A program made the translations under genes and the position numbers. Positions 21,001-30,304 of a stretch of DNA of 64,000 bases are shown in pieces; position 1 is the stretch's first letter; each line of letters opens with the position of its first letter. The notes under the pieces were generated by a model. That model did no database searches. It saw nothing but the letters and a program-made list of their open reading frames with translations, and was not told the origin of the DNA. The stretch is taken from the IMG/VR virus record IMGVR_UViG_3300021130_000224, positions 1-64,000 of that record; one strand, given 5' to 3'. This DNA is from a virus.

Positions 21001-21194
21001 ACTTTGACCGCATCAGGGCATTGTCAATTGCAATTACCTGTGCAAGAAAAATGGATTTACAACGTATTCAACCACAAGTTGAAGATAATGAACCACAAGT
21101 AGTAAAACCTAAACGGAGGAGAAGTGGTCCATTTAAAGAAATGAACAGTACTATATTTGGCCCGAGAGGGAGTATAAACAGACTTTTTAAATAA
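18042..21194 (+). CDS. terL: Terminase large subunit, interrupted by an intein (1050 aa precursor)
   Basis: Packaging motor ATPase and nuclease. Walker A-type VRQFGKSE (residues 111-118) and Walker B-type YATDEIG (217-223) lie in the N-terminal extein. The coupling motif FGTGGS is split by the intein between FG (252) and TGG (616). The nuclease half has VAGIDPYRF, ALCENDEMSF and the final FDRIRALS acid. After removal of the 363-residue intein the enzyme is 687 aa, normal for crAss-like phages. No HNH or holliday-type fusion is seen. Starts at the overlapping ATG 18042, coupled to the upstream gene. Confidence 0.93.
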   Translation: MIVEKKIKEIKFSDFFKNKKSIPPRGSDAYDKLVKEEEARCLGGVMVDGVFFSGWLYWHLNHWWIRDDIEDEYENIVRRKLLPSLRDNEWIVAQYLEECRVEKKGYLHIGVRQFGKSEIMASYQGYHATLFQNTQNVIVGGNDSDLSLLKDKIDFGLKNLWEGLRIPMLDKDWRKPMVRLGLKAKDNDDEVWSYLIIRNVADGKNTEGPAGVTAKAYATDEIGKFPFAQSFEAAKPAFKSKFGWRCVPLLFGCVCAGTKVWTNNGNFINIENLVPENGIIGYNGEESSKEIITYWQPPFEKPCYKIATNTGRYLECSEDHPILYRARDEKEGHRSKRVRKVYFKEAKDIQVGNQIAVIENVDIFSEKEMWEPRVVGWLIGDGSYGFDKTPVLSNCDLEINSYIENNLNTKTESTYLTKDGRVYKETRIKDICKELRKIGIYGQTKLKKTLPIEVHSYSKYAITELLGGLFDTDGTVGGYNKGIPIIALAASSEFLLKEVQFLLQKLGIHCTIKRIKANIKEGRKDRNDHYRLSICDKKSIKMFYEQISFYVKYKQENLSKCVERLNSKKEQIPKELKGIRLERVVSVEYIGIKPVYNLTAGTTNTYIANGIVTHNTGGSFEKGADAERFFYHPDANNFLAVTDPITAERTCVFMSGLYRLDCKYETTLGDYLRKEGKITHDTKELNKIPFHASDKIKALETIKAERANKALDPDQTEYLKLIMYYPLTPKECFLSSSENYFNGDIARNQKERLEVMFPGLKVGMYVDLYEEEGIIKHKPSTRLPVSSFPKGPKEDTNCPIVILEHPGPMPPYGLFVAGIDPYRFEKAPNSDSLGAIYIFKRAYDALSDSFQDMPVAWYVARPDSKDTWNNNVRLLIKYYNAIALCENDEMSFIDYMIAKGDGHMLMDTPDWIKEYSPTSSANLRQKGVSSSPRNIELFNTNLKQYMEEYFASAPVPGSEETRKVLGVAKIYDSVLLDEIIKWNKDGNFDRIRALSIAITCARKMDLQRIQPQVEDNEPQVVKPKRRRSGPFKEMNSTIFGPRGSINRLFK
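18798..19886 (+). mobile_element. Intein with LAGLIDADG homing endonuclease (363 aa) in TerL
   Basis: Begins at Cys253 (CVCAGTKVWTNNG, block A), has block B CSEDHPIL with Ser where Thr is usual, two LAGLIDADG motifs (VVGWLIGDGSYG and LLGGLFDTDGTV), and ends with blocks F/G VYNLTAGTTNTY-IANGIVTHN before Thr616 (+1 nucleophile). Cys1, the penultimate His and the final Asn are present, so self-splicing is expected. The DNA is richer in A/T than the flanking exteins, consistent with horizontal gain. Insertion lies exactly in the conserved ATPase coupling motif, a classic intein target. Confidence 0.95.
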
Positions 21195-21201
21195 TTGCAA
21201 T

Positions 21202-23877
21202 ATGGCAATCATAAAATACTTAGCCGAATACAATGCACCTCAAGAAGTGCTTTTGAATTTATTTCCAGACCAGTTCATTGGAGAGGGTCTTGACATTGAT
21301 TCTAATAGACGAATCACTGACAAGGCAGGTAACGTAATACCTATGCCTCGGCAGCATGTAGATGGTATTACCAAACGCTCTGGTAACTGGTGGAAGATAA
21401 ACATGGACTATTTTTATACTGTTGCACTTGCTCAGTATAACTACCAGCGTATCAGGATAGTTCGTAACTATGAATTGATGAAAGGTAAACTTCGTCCTGA
21501 AGATTTCTATGCAGAAGGACCAGTCATGTCATTTGTAGATGAACTTATTCGTGATGCTGACCTACCTGCATATGTACAGCATTATCCTATTCTCAACCCA
21601 CCAATTAATACAATGGTAGGTGAAAAAAGTAAAAGACCTGATGTAGCCAGACCAAAAGCAGTAGATGATCAATCCAAGAATGAAGAGGCCCAATTTTATA
21701 CCAAGCTATATCAAACCTATATTATTGATAGTGCAAAACAAAAAATCGCTGAAGATCTTAAACAGCAAGGTGTAGATACTTCTGACATTGAAGGTTTTGA
21801 TAAACAAGTAGACCAACTTACTACTGAGAAAGTAAAAGAGTACATGATGGATTATACTTCTGCTGCGGAAGTATGGGCATCTAATATGCTTCAGGCATTG
21901 AAACGTGAGTTTAATTTAAAAGAAGAATTTGAACAAGGTTTCCGTGACTTACTTATAAGCAACAGAGAGTTCTTCCATAACTATGAAGACCGTAGTCGTA
22001 CAGGGTTTAAAGCAGAGAAAGTCAATCCTAAAAATGTATGGTGGCTTACTACACCTGATAAAAAATATATCAAGGATGCATATGCTGCCGGCCTGATTGA
22101 GATAATGGAGCTTAGTGAAATCATCAACAAGTATGATCTTACTGAAGAAGAGATAGACCACCTTCGTAACTATGCAATGCAAGCTTTCTATCCTTACTCA
22201 AGAACTACCAACCTTGAAGCAGGTAAGACAGGTGCTGAGAGCATTCAGTACAATGCGTATGATGATCTGGTTCTGAGAGAAAGACAGAACATGGAAGCCT
22301 GGATGAACAACGATAACAACCAAGATGTCAATGGTCTTCTTGGTAATGCAGCCCCATCTGTAGGTACATTTGGTAACCGTTTCATTGTTACTACTGCTTA
22401 CTGGTTATCAAAACGTAAAATTGGTCTACTGACTTACATTGATAAAGATGGTAACATACAATCAGATATGGTTGATGATAACTACAAAGACGGTCAACAT
22501 CCTCAAGAATTATCTATTGAATGGAAATGGGAAAACCAGTGGTACAAAGGTGTAAAGATTGGTGATGACATCTACTATGTTGAGCCACTTGAGATCTTGG
22601 ACTATTGTCCTATCATTGGTGTTGTACATGAAATCGAGAATACAGTTTCTACATCTCTTGTGGATTTGATGAAACCTTTTCAGACACTTTACAATATCTG
22701 CATGAATCAACTCTACAGATTGCTTGAAAAAGAAAAAGGTAAAGTGCTTCTGATGTCTCGCCGGCACGTACCTCTACAGAAGAATGGTACATACGAAGAC
22801 AGTATGGAAATATGGGAACGCCAGGCAGAAGAGCAAGGTGTTATCTGGGTTGATGATAGTCCTGACAATTTAAAAAAGCCATCTTCTTTTAATCAGTACA
22901 CTGTAATTGACTGGACACTTTCTCAACAAATGCAAACACGCTATGAATTAGCAATGCAGTTGAAGAATGAATGTTGGGAATTGATTGGTATCAATAGACA
23001 ACGACTTGGATCAATTGCCGCATCTGAATCAGCAACCGGTACAAATACAGCAGTATCACAATCCTATGCTCAGACAGAGCCATACTTTGTTCAACAAGAG
23101 TATGTTGAAAATCAAGAGCTTCAATGTGTACTTGATATGGCATTATACCTTGAAGCAAGGAAACCAGATTCTACATTAAGCTTTATTGATAACGAGGGTG
23201 GAAATGCCTTCGTAAAAATTCAAACAGAGACTCATTTAAAAAATCGTGACATCAAACTCTTTATGACCTCAAGGTCAGATGATATGAGAGTCTTCCAGCA
23301 AATCCAAGGTCTGGCCCAGGCAGCAATGCAAAATGGAGCAAGTCTATACGAAGTTGCACAAATGTATACAGAGACATCTACTCGCAAGCTTCTTGATGTA
23401 TACAAGAAACTCAAAGAGAAGAATGACCAAATGCTACAACAGAAACAGCAGATGGAACAACAAGCACAGCAAATGGAACAGCAAAAGATGGAACAAGAAG
23501 CTGCAAGAGAAGATAAATATCATCAAGATGAGATACAAGTAAAGACTTATGAAATTGATACCAAGGCCAATACTGAATTGACTATTGCTCAAATTAAAGA
23601 GCGTATGAAGATGGCTGAAATCAATCGTGCTACAGACGAACCGGATTTTCTTGACATCATGGCACACCGTCAAAAAGAACAAGAATCAATTTACAAACGT
23701 GATATAGAAGATATGAAAGTTCAAATGATGAAAGAAAAGTTAGCTCAGGAGAATATGAAAGCCGGTACTGATGCTCAACATAAAGAAAGAAAACTTGCCC
23801 TTGAGTCAGAACGAAATGATATTGAAAAGGATAAAGTGAAGATGATGAAGAAAAAGATATCCTCTAACTCAAAGTGA
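21202..23877 (+). CDS. Portal protein, 891 aa
   Basis: Follows terL by 7 bp. Length and layout fit the long crAss-like portal: an N-terminal segment, a helical core with IDWTLSQQMQTRYELAMQLK and GINRQRLGSIAASESATGT (a portal-like stretch), and a C-terminal 200 residues made of a very long Gln/Glu/Lys coiled coil (QQMEQQAQQMEQQKMEQEAA onward). In podovirus portals such a tail forms the barrel that extends into the capsid. It would form the dodecameric ring for DNA entry and for binding the ring proteins. Assignment from position plus fold clues. Confidence 0.82.
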   Translation: MAIIKYLAEYNAPQEVLLNLFPDQFIGEGLDIDSNRRITDKAGNVIPMPRQHVDGITKRSGNWWKINMDYFYTVALAQYNYQRIRIVRNYELMKGKLRPEDFYAEGPVMSFVDELIRDADLPAYVQHYPILNPPINTMVGEKSKRPDVARPKAVDDQSKNEEAQFYTKLYQTYIIDSAKQKIAEDLKQQGVDTSDIEGFDKQVDQLTTEKVKEYMMDYTSAAEVWASNMLQALKREFNLKEEFEQGFRDLLISNREFFHNYEDRSRTGFKAEKVNPKNVWWLTTPDKKYIKDAYAAGLIEIMELSEIINKYDLTEEEIDHLRNYAMQAFYPYSRTTNLEAGKTGAESIQYNAYDDLVLRERQNMEAWMNNDNNQDVNGLLGNAAPSVGTFGNRFIVTTAYWLSKRKIGLLTYIDKDGNIQSDMVDDNYKDGQHPQELSIEWKWENQWYKGVKIGDDIYYVEPLEILDYCPIIGVVHEIENTVSTSLVDLMKPFQTLYNICMNQLYRLLEKEKGKVLLMSRRHVPLQKNGTYEDSMEIWERQAEEQGVIWVDDSPDNLKKPSSFNQYTVIDWTLSQQMQTRYELAMQLKNECWELIGINRQRLGSIAASESATGTNTAVSQSYAQTEPYFVQQEYVENQELQCVLDMALYLEARKPDSTLSFIDNEGGNAFVKIQTETHLKNRDIKLFMTSRSDDMRVFQQIQGLAQAAMQNGASLYEVAQMYTETSTRKLLDVYKKLKEKNDQMLQQKQQMEQQAQQMEQQKMEQEAAREDKYHQDEIQVKTYEIDTKANTELTIAQIKERMKMAEINRATDEPDFLDIMAHRQKEQESIYKRDIEDMKVQMMKEKLAQENMKAGTDAQHKERKLALESERNDIEKDKVKMMKKKISSNSK

Positions 23878-23996
23878 TAGGTTATTTTTTTTGATTAACG
23901 GCATATAGAAAACAATATTTTTTAACTAGTCAAGGTAAAAAGTTGTTGGTTACATCAAAGCAGCTTTACCTTTACATCAACAAATTACAACTACAT

Positions 23997-25250
23997 ATGG
24001 CACAAGAAACCTTCTTCGATGAAGATCTCGACTTTGGTGTTGAGGCTTCTCAAGCAGATGCAAAAGAGTTTGAAGCCTACATGGATGGCACTCCTGCTCC
24101 ATCAAATACATCTTCTGATAAAATCAAACCTGCTACCGATAAGGACAAACAGGAAGCTGCAGATAAAGGCAAAGTCAAATCTGATGAAGAGAGAGCTGAG
24201 GAAATGAGGGCTGCTAAACGAAAAGAAGAGGATGATGCTCGAAAGTTTATTGAGGGCAATGATGATGATGCTGAAAATGATGATGACAATGTTCAGAAAT
24301 CTCAGACAAAAAAATCTACAAATGAAGATCATAATAATGATGAAGAATCAGATAATGATTTTGAGTCATTAGCAAAAGATTTGTATAAGGTCGGCATCTT
24401 TACACCAGATGGAGAAGATGAAGAACTTCCTGCAACATCAGAAGAGTTCATCGAAAGGTTTAATTGGGAAAAACAGAAGATGGCAGAACAAATGGTTTAT
24501 AGCTTTGCCGGCAGACATGGTGAACAATATAGAGATTTGTTTAATGCAATCTTCGTGAATGGTGCAGATCCAAAAGAATACGTTAACCAGTATTTGGAAA
24601 CACAGCACTTCAAAGACATGGACCTCAGTGATGAGGATAACCAACAGTCAGTTGTTGAAGCGGCTTTGAGAAACCAAGGGTGGGAAGAAGACGATATCAA
24701 GGCCGAGGTTAAGAAGCTAAAGCTTAATGCCGACCTTGAGAGCACAGCACAGAGACATCAAAAGGCTTTGGTTAAAACTGAGGAAGCTCAGTTAGCCAAA
24801 ATCCAAGAAGAATCAAAAGTTCGTCTTGAACGTAAAAAACAACTTGAAGCACAGTATTCTACAAACATCAGGAATATCCTCGGTGAGAAATTAAAGACAC
24901 AAGACTTTGATGGCATCCCGGTAAACAAGGATTCAGCTAATAAAGCTGTTGATTTCTTGGAAGCTAAAAAGTGGAAGCTGCCTTCAGGTGAATTAATCAC
25001 CGACTTTGACAGAGTGATAATGGATCTTCAGCATCCACAGAATCATGAAGCCAAAGTAAAGCTTGCTCTCCTTCTTATGAAGGGGTATGAGCCGGGCAAA
25101 CCAATCAGTCTCGATCTTGGGCCAGTAGCAAAAAAAGCTGTAAGTAAAGAAAGCAATGAGCTCTTCAACTTTGTAAAAGGAAAGAAAGCAAAAGCTAACG
25201 ATACTTTCGGTGATGGAAAAAGAAAATCAACATTCATTGATGGATTATAA
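23997..25250 (+). CDS. Probable scaffold/assembly protein, 417 aa
   Basis: Start at ATG 23997 (MAQETFFDEDLDFG); a longer TTG frame from 23943 is unlikely. Very acidic, low-complexity N-terminal third (runs of D, E, N: EGNDDDAENDDDN), then a helical, Glu/Lys-rich middle, ending GDGKRKSTFIDGL. Position between portal and MCP is the usual scaffold place. The charge pattern is typical of scaffolds that line the inside of the procapsid. No protease gene was seen beside it. Confidence 0.7.
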   Translation: MAQETFFDEDLDFGVEASQADAKEFEAYMDGTPAPSNTSSDKIKPATDKDKQEAADKGKVKSDEERAEEMRAAKRKEEDDARKFIEGNDDDAENDDDNVQKSQTKKSTNEDHNNDEESDNDFESLAKDLYKVGIFTPDGEDEELPATSEEFIERFNWEKQKMAEQMVYSFAGRHGEQYRDLFNAIFVNGADPKEYVNQYLETQHFKDMDLSDEDNQQSVVEAALRNQGWEEDDIKAEVKKLKLNADLESTAQRHQKALVKTEEAQLAKIQEESKVRLERKKQLEAQYSTNIRNILGEKLKTQDFDGIPVNKDSANKAVDFLEAKKWKLPSGELITDFDRVIMDLQHPQNHEAKVKLALLLMKGYEPGKPISLDLGPVAKKAVSKESNELFNFVKGKKAKANDTFGDGKRKSTFIDGL

Positions 25251-25274
25251 TTATTAAACTAAATTTTACTTAAA

Positions 25275-26840
25275 ATGGCATTACAACAGATACCTGGCTA
25301 TAGTTCAGGGTACATTGCGACAAGATACTCCTCTATGAATAAGAGGGCTCTGGGTAAGTTCACGGACTCTAACCATATCCAGATGCTGCATTCAGAATCA
25401 CCTGCAGATTACGACAAAAAGATCATCAGCCTGTACACGCAGACTAGCCTGTACTCAAATGACTTCCTGCAGATGATCATGAAGTCCAAGCCATACTACA
25501 TCAACAAAGCAACTGACTACTGGAAATGGAAAGTAAATGTTCCATATCAGTTCCCTGTGCTTATTGAAATTCCGGACAGCACTCTCAATCTGAGCAATAT
25601 AGGTATTGACCGTCAGACCTTTGAAATGGTATTTGACAAGAAAGAGTTCTTTATCAATGACGTTATTACCGCCAACCGTATGTACGGTCAGCAGTTTATT
25701 GTTATGAATGATCCGGTTCAGTGGGGTCGTGCTTGGAAGTATACAATGCAACTTGTAACTACCAACCCAATGACTACTTCAGTTGATCCACAATGGCTCG
25801 TTGAAGGTCGTGAGTTTGAGTTCCTCTACAATGCTACTGGTGAGTTTGATGAAAGAGGTTCTGGTCTAGGTTCTCTTGGTGACGAGATTACCTTGTATGA
25901 ATCTTTGGGTTCTGCAAACATGGTGGAGCACACTGTAACCGACTGGGCTGATACTAAAGTGGCTAACGCTAATACTCGTGGTACAGACAAAGACGGTAAC
26001 CTGATTGACTTGATTATGTACTCTAAGAAAGTACGTAACCAAGAAGGTGAGCACAAATATGTTACAGCATGGGAACCATTTATTGAAATGGAACTTCGTA
26101 AGCGTATGCTGGACATGAAGGTAAAGAAAATGATCTGGGCACAGGGCGGTTCATCAAATACCGGTTCTGGTACTCAGGAAATGAAGAAACTGTCAATGGG
26201 TGTGTATCCTCGTATGAGAGCATACGGTAACCTAGAGCAGTACAATGCCGGCCAGTTCTCAATCAATATTATCCGTAACGTATTTGGTGATTTGTTCTAC
26301 CGTAGGGAAGATATGAAGAACCGTAGGGTGAAACTGTTCACCAACGAAGCAGGTATCGAAGTATTCCGTACTGCTGCTAAGGATGACCTGTTGAAAGCTG
26401 GTTTCACAATCATTGCTGACAACCGCTTCATCGAAGGTAAAGGCCAGAACATGACCATCAACTGGGCATTTGACTCAATGGTAACTATGGATACAGGTCG
26501 TATCGAAGTATCTCACCTGATGGAGCTTGACCTGCCTCAGACAAACTCTGAGTATGGTCGCAACAAGAAGTCTACTCCGATCTTCATGGTGTTTGATGTT
26601 TCACCTCAAGGTGACCAGATGTCATCTGACAATATCCGTGAGGTTCGTCCGGCATCTGCTCCTAGCATGACTTGGGGTTATGTTGACGGTACTTACCATC
26701 ACATGGGTCACGCAGCTTCTAAGGGAATGAGTTCAGCGAACATGTTCCCAGGTTATAAGATCTGGATGAAAGATCGTTACGATGTGTTTGTTGAAGATAT
26801 CACTCGTACAGCACTTATCGAGCAGGTACCACAGTTCTAA
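25275..26840 (+). CDS. Major capsid protein, 521 aa
   Basis: Resembles crAss-like HK97-fold capsid proteins in length and order: an N-terminal arm (IPGYSSGYIATRYSSMNKRAL), a long helix region around FLQMIMKSKPYYINKATDYW, the P-domain stretch MELRKRMLDMKVKKMIWAQGG, and a C-terminal KIWMKDRYDVFVEDITRTALIEQV. Codons are richer in C-ending forms than the neighbours, as in highly expressed genes. It follows the scaffold candidate by 24 bp, and a hairpin 49 bp downstream may stabilise its mRNA. Confidence 0.85.
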   Translation: MALQQIPGYSSGYIATRYSSMNKRALGKFTDSNHIQMLHSESPADYDKKIISLYTQTSLYSNDFLQMIMKSKPYYINKATDYWKWKVNVPYQFPVLIEIPDSTLNLSNIGIDRQTFEMVFDKKEFFINDVITANRMYGQQFIVMNDPVQWGRAWKYTMQLVTTNPMTTSVDPQWLVEGREFEFLYNATGEFDERGSGLGSLGDEITLYESLGSANMVEHTVTDWADTKVANANTRGTDKDGNLIDLIMYSKKVRNQEGEHKYVTAWEPFIEMELRKRMLDMKVKKMIWAQGGSSNTGSGTQEMKKLSMGVYPRMRAYGNLEQYNAGQFSINIIRNVFGDLFYRREDMKNRRVKLFTNEAGIEVFRTAAKDDLLKAGFTIIADNRFIEGKGQNMTINWAFDSMVTMDTGRIEVSHLMELDLPQTNSEYGRNKKSTPIFMVFDVSPQGDQMSSDNIREVRPASAPSMTWGYVDGTYHHMGHAASKGMSSANMFPGYKIWMKDRYDVFVEDITRTALIEQVPQF

Positions 26841-26888
26841 TAAGGATTCTCCTAATAGAATTTGGATAGTAATAAAATTAAGGGTTAC

Positions 26889-26914
26889 GCTCCCCTCACC
26901 CTAAGCAGGGGAGC
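26889..26914 (+). terminator. Hairpin after the capsid gene (attenuator or mRNA-stabilising)
   Basis: GCTCCCCT (26889-26896) and AGGGGAGC (26907-26914) form a perfect 8-bp stem around 10 nt. No T-run follows, so partial termination or protection of the capsid message is more likely than full stop. Confidence 0.5.
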
Positions 26915-26937
26915 ACCAACTACATACTGTGATTAAA

Positions 26938-27987
26938 ATGGCAAGGATAGCTAAAATCTTACCTCTTCCTGTAGCATACAAGCAAGGAGAGATGACAATG
27001 CAAAACGCCCTAGCAGAAAAGGGATACATGAGACATCCGGGTACCGGAATAGGAATTTGCCCAGTTCAAGGACTTGATGGCAAGTATCTAACTGGTCTTG
27101 ATCCTGAAGCAAACTACATTCGTAGAATGCGAATGGTTAATCCTGAAGCTGCTGACTGTGAGGCAACAATAGTAAAGGAAAGAAAAGAACGTCTTGAAAA
27201 CATAACTGGCTTAGATCTTGGTCCTCGTTCAGAGTATTACTCTGGAGTATACGGAGCAAAATTTAATACCGGTTTGGTAGCATCAAGGGTAAAACTGGTA
27301 GATGGAGAGAACGTCTTCAACTTCAGTAACCCACACAAAGAGATAGAGTTTTGGTGGCTCACGCAGATAACTGATCTTATTGCATTGTCTCAGGAAGAGT
27401 GGAAGAAAGGAAATTGTAAGTCAACTGTACAGTTTTACATTTCCAATCCAGAAGCTGAAGCCGCTATTGTCTATGCTCAGAATATGACCGTAACTAAGGC
27501 TATAGAAACTCTGAGACAGATGGCAGTTGATAGGCAGAGGAAAGTAGCTAAACTAATTGGCCTACCAATCACAGACAACGATAAGCCAGAAATTGTATTC
27601 AACATACTCTATACAATGATATCGAAAGGTTCAATAGAGACTGGTGAGTACAAAGGTCAAAACTCGGTTGACCTGTTTAACAGGATAGCCGGCATGACCG
27701 ACAAACTTCTGACAGTTAGAAGTCTTGTGAGAGAAGCAATCCAACTGAGGGTACTGTCAAAACGTAACGGTATCATTTATGAAGGAGAAGCATCAATAGC
27801 TCAGTCTGAAGATCAGTTGATAGATGAACTATCACTTGATTCAAAACAGATGGAGCGACTGGCTCTCGAAACAAGAGTAGCAGACAAGAAGAAAATCAAG
27901 AACAGCATTGAAAATTATTCATATGTTGCTCCTGAGAAAACCGAAGAGGCTAATGCCAAATCAACCAAAGCAGAGGGCAAAAAGTAA
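26938..27987 (+). CDS. Conserved head protein, 349 aa
   Basis: Start at ATG 26938 (MARIAKILPLPVAYKQG); a GTG three codons earlier is possible. Contains HPGTGIGICPVQGLDGKYLTGL near the start and a helical middle with QMAVDRQRKVAKLIGLPI, then a Lys-rich tail (KSTKAEGKK). crAss-like phages have a protein of this size directly after the MCP; the exact role (head completion or packaging adaptor) is not clear. Confidence 0.65.
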   Translation: MARIAKILPLPVAYKQGEMTMQNALAEKGYMRHPGTGIGICPVQGLDGKYLTGLDPEANYIRRMRMVNPEAADCEATIVKERKERLENITGLDLGPRSEYYSGVYGAKFNTGLVASRVKLVDGENVFNFSNPHKEIEFWWLTQITDLIALSQEEWKKGNCKSTVQFYISNPEAEAAIVYAQNMTVTKAIETLRQMAVDRQRKVAKLIGLPITDNDKPEIVFNILYTMISKGSIETGEYKGQNSVDLFNRIAGMTDKLLTVRSLVREAIQLRVLSKRNGIIYEGEASIAQSEDQLIDELSLDSKQMERLALETRVADKKKIKNSIENYSYVAPEKTEEANAKSTKAEGKK

Positions 27988-27996
27988 CCATTATGT

Positions 27997-28725
27997 ATGA
28001 TACCAGTTCAGAATTTATTATTTGCCATAGATACCAAAGCCAACCGGCTTAGTAATCTGAGGGGACAGTTCATACCTAATGAAACCAAGATAGATCTTTT
28101 AAATAAGGCCCAGGTAAAACTGGTATTGAAGAAAATCGACCCGAACAATGTGTATCAGTTAGGGATGGATGCCTTCTCAAAAAGATATGAAGACCTGCAA
28201 AATTTTCAGGTCACATATGAGAAGCTCACCTTAACTACTACACCCGGGGACGTACTTAATAGTTATTTTGTACCGTTTAGTTCAATGTCAAATGATATGA
28301 TGATCCCAACTACCTCTTATGTACTTGCTACTAAAGGTAACTGTAAGGATAGGTTACTTGATGTCATTGATTTTATGAAGCATGCGGATATCAGAATGTT
28401 ATTAAAATCTCCTCACTACCAGCCAAGTTTTAACTACCAGGAAACATTGGGTGTAATATCTGGAGATAAAATATATGTCTACAGTGATTCACAAAATAGT
28501 TTTACTCCCAATGAATTGTATTTATCGTATCTTCGTTACCCAAAGGACATGGATATAACTGGATATGTTCATCTTGATGGTACATTATCTACTACAGTAG
28601 ATTGTGAACTTGAAAGTTACCTTGAGGATGAGTTGGTAGATTTAGTTGTTACTGAGCTTGGAGATGCTACAGCTAATCAAGAATTATCACAGTATAGTAG
28701 AGTAAGAACAAAAGAAAACGAATAA
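27997..28725 (+). CDS. Head-tail ring/connector protein, 242 aa
   Basis: Opens IPVQNLLFAIDTKANRLSNLRGQFIPNETKIDLLNKAQ and has the YVYSDSQNSFTPNELYLSYLRYP strand pattern and acidic end SYLEDELVDLVVTELG, a layout shared with adaptor proteins that bind the portal ring. Position after the head proteins suits it. Assigned by context and general fold look only. Confidence 0.6.
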   Translation: MIPVQNLLFAIDTKANRLSNLRGQFIPNETKIDLLNKAQVKLVLKKIDPNNVYQLGMDAFSKRYEDLQNFQVTYEKLTLTTTPGDVLNSYFVPFSSMSNDMMIPTTSYVLATKGNCKDRLLDVIDFMKHADIRMLLKSPHYQPSFNYQETLGVISGDKIYVYSDSQNSFTPNELYLSYLRYPKDMDITGYVHLDGTLSTTVDCELESYLEDELVDLVVTELGDATANQELSQYSRVRTKENE

Positions 28726-28753
28726 TAACTTTAAAAACTTAAAATAAAGCAAA

Positions 28754-29911
28754 ATGGCAGACTTTTCATTAACCAACCTCTTTGTAGTATCAAAGAGCAA
28801 CACGTTACCAACAACAGGATCAACTAACAACCTGACCTCAAGTCCGGCACAGTTTGGTATCTTCCTCCCTGATAATACCCCGGCAACGGTTGCTACTGTG
28901 GGTAATGCAAAGTATATATACCTTGCTCAAGGTAGGAATATTTACTCTGCAAATGAAGGCAGTAAAAAATCAGATCTGATTGTTGGTGCAAATGTACTTG
29001 AATGGTACAAGGTTACCGGTAGCTTGACGGCTAAGACCCAGATCACTCAGGTAACATTCATACCTAATGGTGCAATTGCACTGGCTTGTCAACAAGATGT
29101 ATCTATAACAATCCGTTTGGATTCATTCTATATCAGGGCAGCATATAACAACTCACTGACTCGTACAGTGATGATTACAACACCATGTTGCTCTTGCGGT
29201 GCAAATCCATGTGACAGCTTAACTACCAGTCAGATACAACAAGTGAATGAAGCTTTTGTTACAGCTATCAATAATGATAGTATCCTGAATCAGTTTGTAA
29301 CTGCTTCTCTTTCTACTGATCTGAACAGTTTCTATATCACCGGTAAAACGCTGCAGACTTATGGACAGGGTACATCAGTCGATCTGACCAACTTCCCTTA
29401 CCAATTTGACCGCATGTCATTCTGGACATACATCATGGAAGGTCCGGATCTGACTACTGACTATGAGGTGCAGAACTACTGTAACACATATGGTACAGCT
29501 ACTATCCTGCAGAGAGCAAATTATCCTCAGCTTACACCAGCTGAAGTACAGCAGCTTGAAAAAGACTTCTTCTCATATCAGGCTGAGTACAAACATATCT
29601 TCAGCAATGTCAACTACAATGGAGAGTTCCAGACATACGTTGACAGTACTGCAGCATATGACTTGTACTACATCAGGTTCTGGCAACCACAGGTTACTGG
29701 TCGTGACGTAGGTACTACACGTATGGATGAAACAGTAATAATTGCAATTCCGCAAGATATTACTCCACCAAACGGTACTGCAATCACAGCAATATTGACA
29801 GCGTTCTTGGGTAATGCTGATAACGATACTACTGCAAATACTACCGCTACTACTACTTACTCAACAAGTACTAACACTACTACAACAAGTACTACAGTAC
29901 AGGTTCCTTAA
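28754..29911 (+). CDS. Structural protein, probably auxiliary capsid or tube-like, 385 aa
   Basis: Starts MADFSLTNLFVVSKSNTLPTT; a beta-rich body with CCSCGANPC (residues about 144-151), a tail-sheath-like strand region around FPYQFDRMSFWTYIMEGPDL, and a Thr/Ser-rich end (TTANTTATTTYSTSTNTT) that could be flexible. It is the last gene before the strong terminator at 29937-29975 and so closes the capsid transcript. No firm family. Confidence 0.6.
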   Translation: MADFSLTNLFVVSKSNTLPTTGSTNNLTSSPAQFGIFLPDNTPATVATVGNAKYIYLAQGRNIYSANEGSKKSDLIVGANVLEWYKVTGSLTAKTQITQVTFIPNGAIALACQQDVSITIRLDSFYIRAAYNNSLTRTVMITTPCCSCGANPCDSLTTSQIQQVNEAFVTAINNDSILNQFVTASLSTDLNSFYITGKTLQTYGQGTSVDLTNFPYQFDRMSFWTYIMEGPDLTTDYEVQNYCNTYGTATILQRANYPQLTPAEVQQLEKDFFSYQAEYKHIFSNVNYNGEFQTYVDSTAAYDLYYIRFWQPQVTGRDVGTTRMDETVIIAIPQDITPPNGTAITAILTAFLGNADNDTTANTTATTTYSTSTNTTTTSTTVQVP

Positions 29912-29936
29912 TAGTAAGTACAATCCGTAACTGACC

Positions 29937-29975
29937 AAAGGGGGATAGGGGAAATTGCCTCTGTCCCCCTTTTTC
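29937..29975 (+). terminator. Strong terminator closing the capsid transcript
   Basis: AAAGGGGGGA (29937-29946) pairs with TCCCCC plus T-run (29965-29975), with an inner AGGGG/CCTCT stem. It is a textbook rho-independent terminator and lies between the 385-aa gene and the lysis cassette. Confidence 0.85.
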
Positions 29976-29989
29976 TTAAAACTAAAATT

Positions 29990-30304
29990 ATGTTTTCTTC
30001 TGATATTTTATGGGTAATGATATTAGGTGTGTTTATTGGAATAGCATTTATTATAGGTGCTGTTGTATATGTAAACAAACTATTTATTCATGAAACAAAA
30101 GAAATACTGGTTAGGTTTATATTAATGGTATTTGCAGCTCTTGTTGCTGTATTTATAATAGATAAAGTAGTAGCATTTAAGATTAAATTATTGTCTGATG
30201 AAATAAGCAGTCAGTTATTTGATTTAATTAAGACCCTAACTTTGATGATATTCTCATATTATTTCGGGACTCAAAAAAACAATACTGAAAATGGCAAAGC
30301 TTGA
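29990..30304 (+). CDS. Holin-like membrane protein, 104 aa
   Basis: Three hydrophobic helices: ILWVMILGVFIGIAFIIGAVV, LVRFILMVFAALVAVFII, and LTLMIFSYYFGTQ, then a polar C-terminal tail (KNNTENGKA). This is a typical holin topology, and the muramidase gene overlaps its end by 14 bp. Holins open the inner membrane for the endolysin. No strong RBS. Confidence 0.7.
   Translation: MFSSDILWVMILGVFIGIAFIIGAVVYVNKLFIHETKEILVRFILMVFAALVAVFIIDKVVAFKIKLLSDEISSQLFDLIKTLTLMIFSYYFGTQKNNTENGKA

Noticed and set aside
23943-23996. TTG-started extension of the scaffold gene
   Set aside because: Basic, unlike the acidic body; ATG at 23997 fits better.
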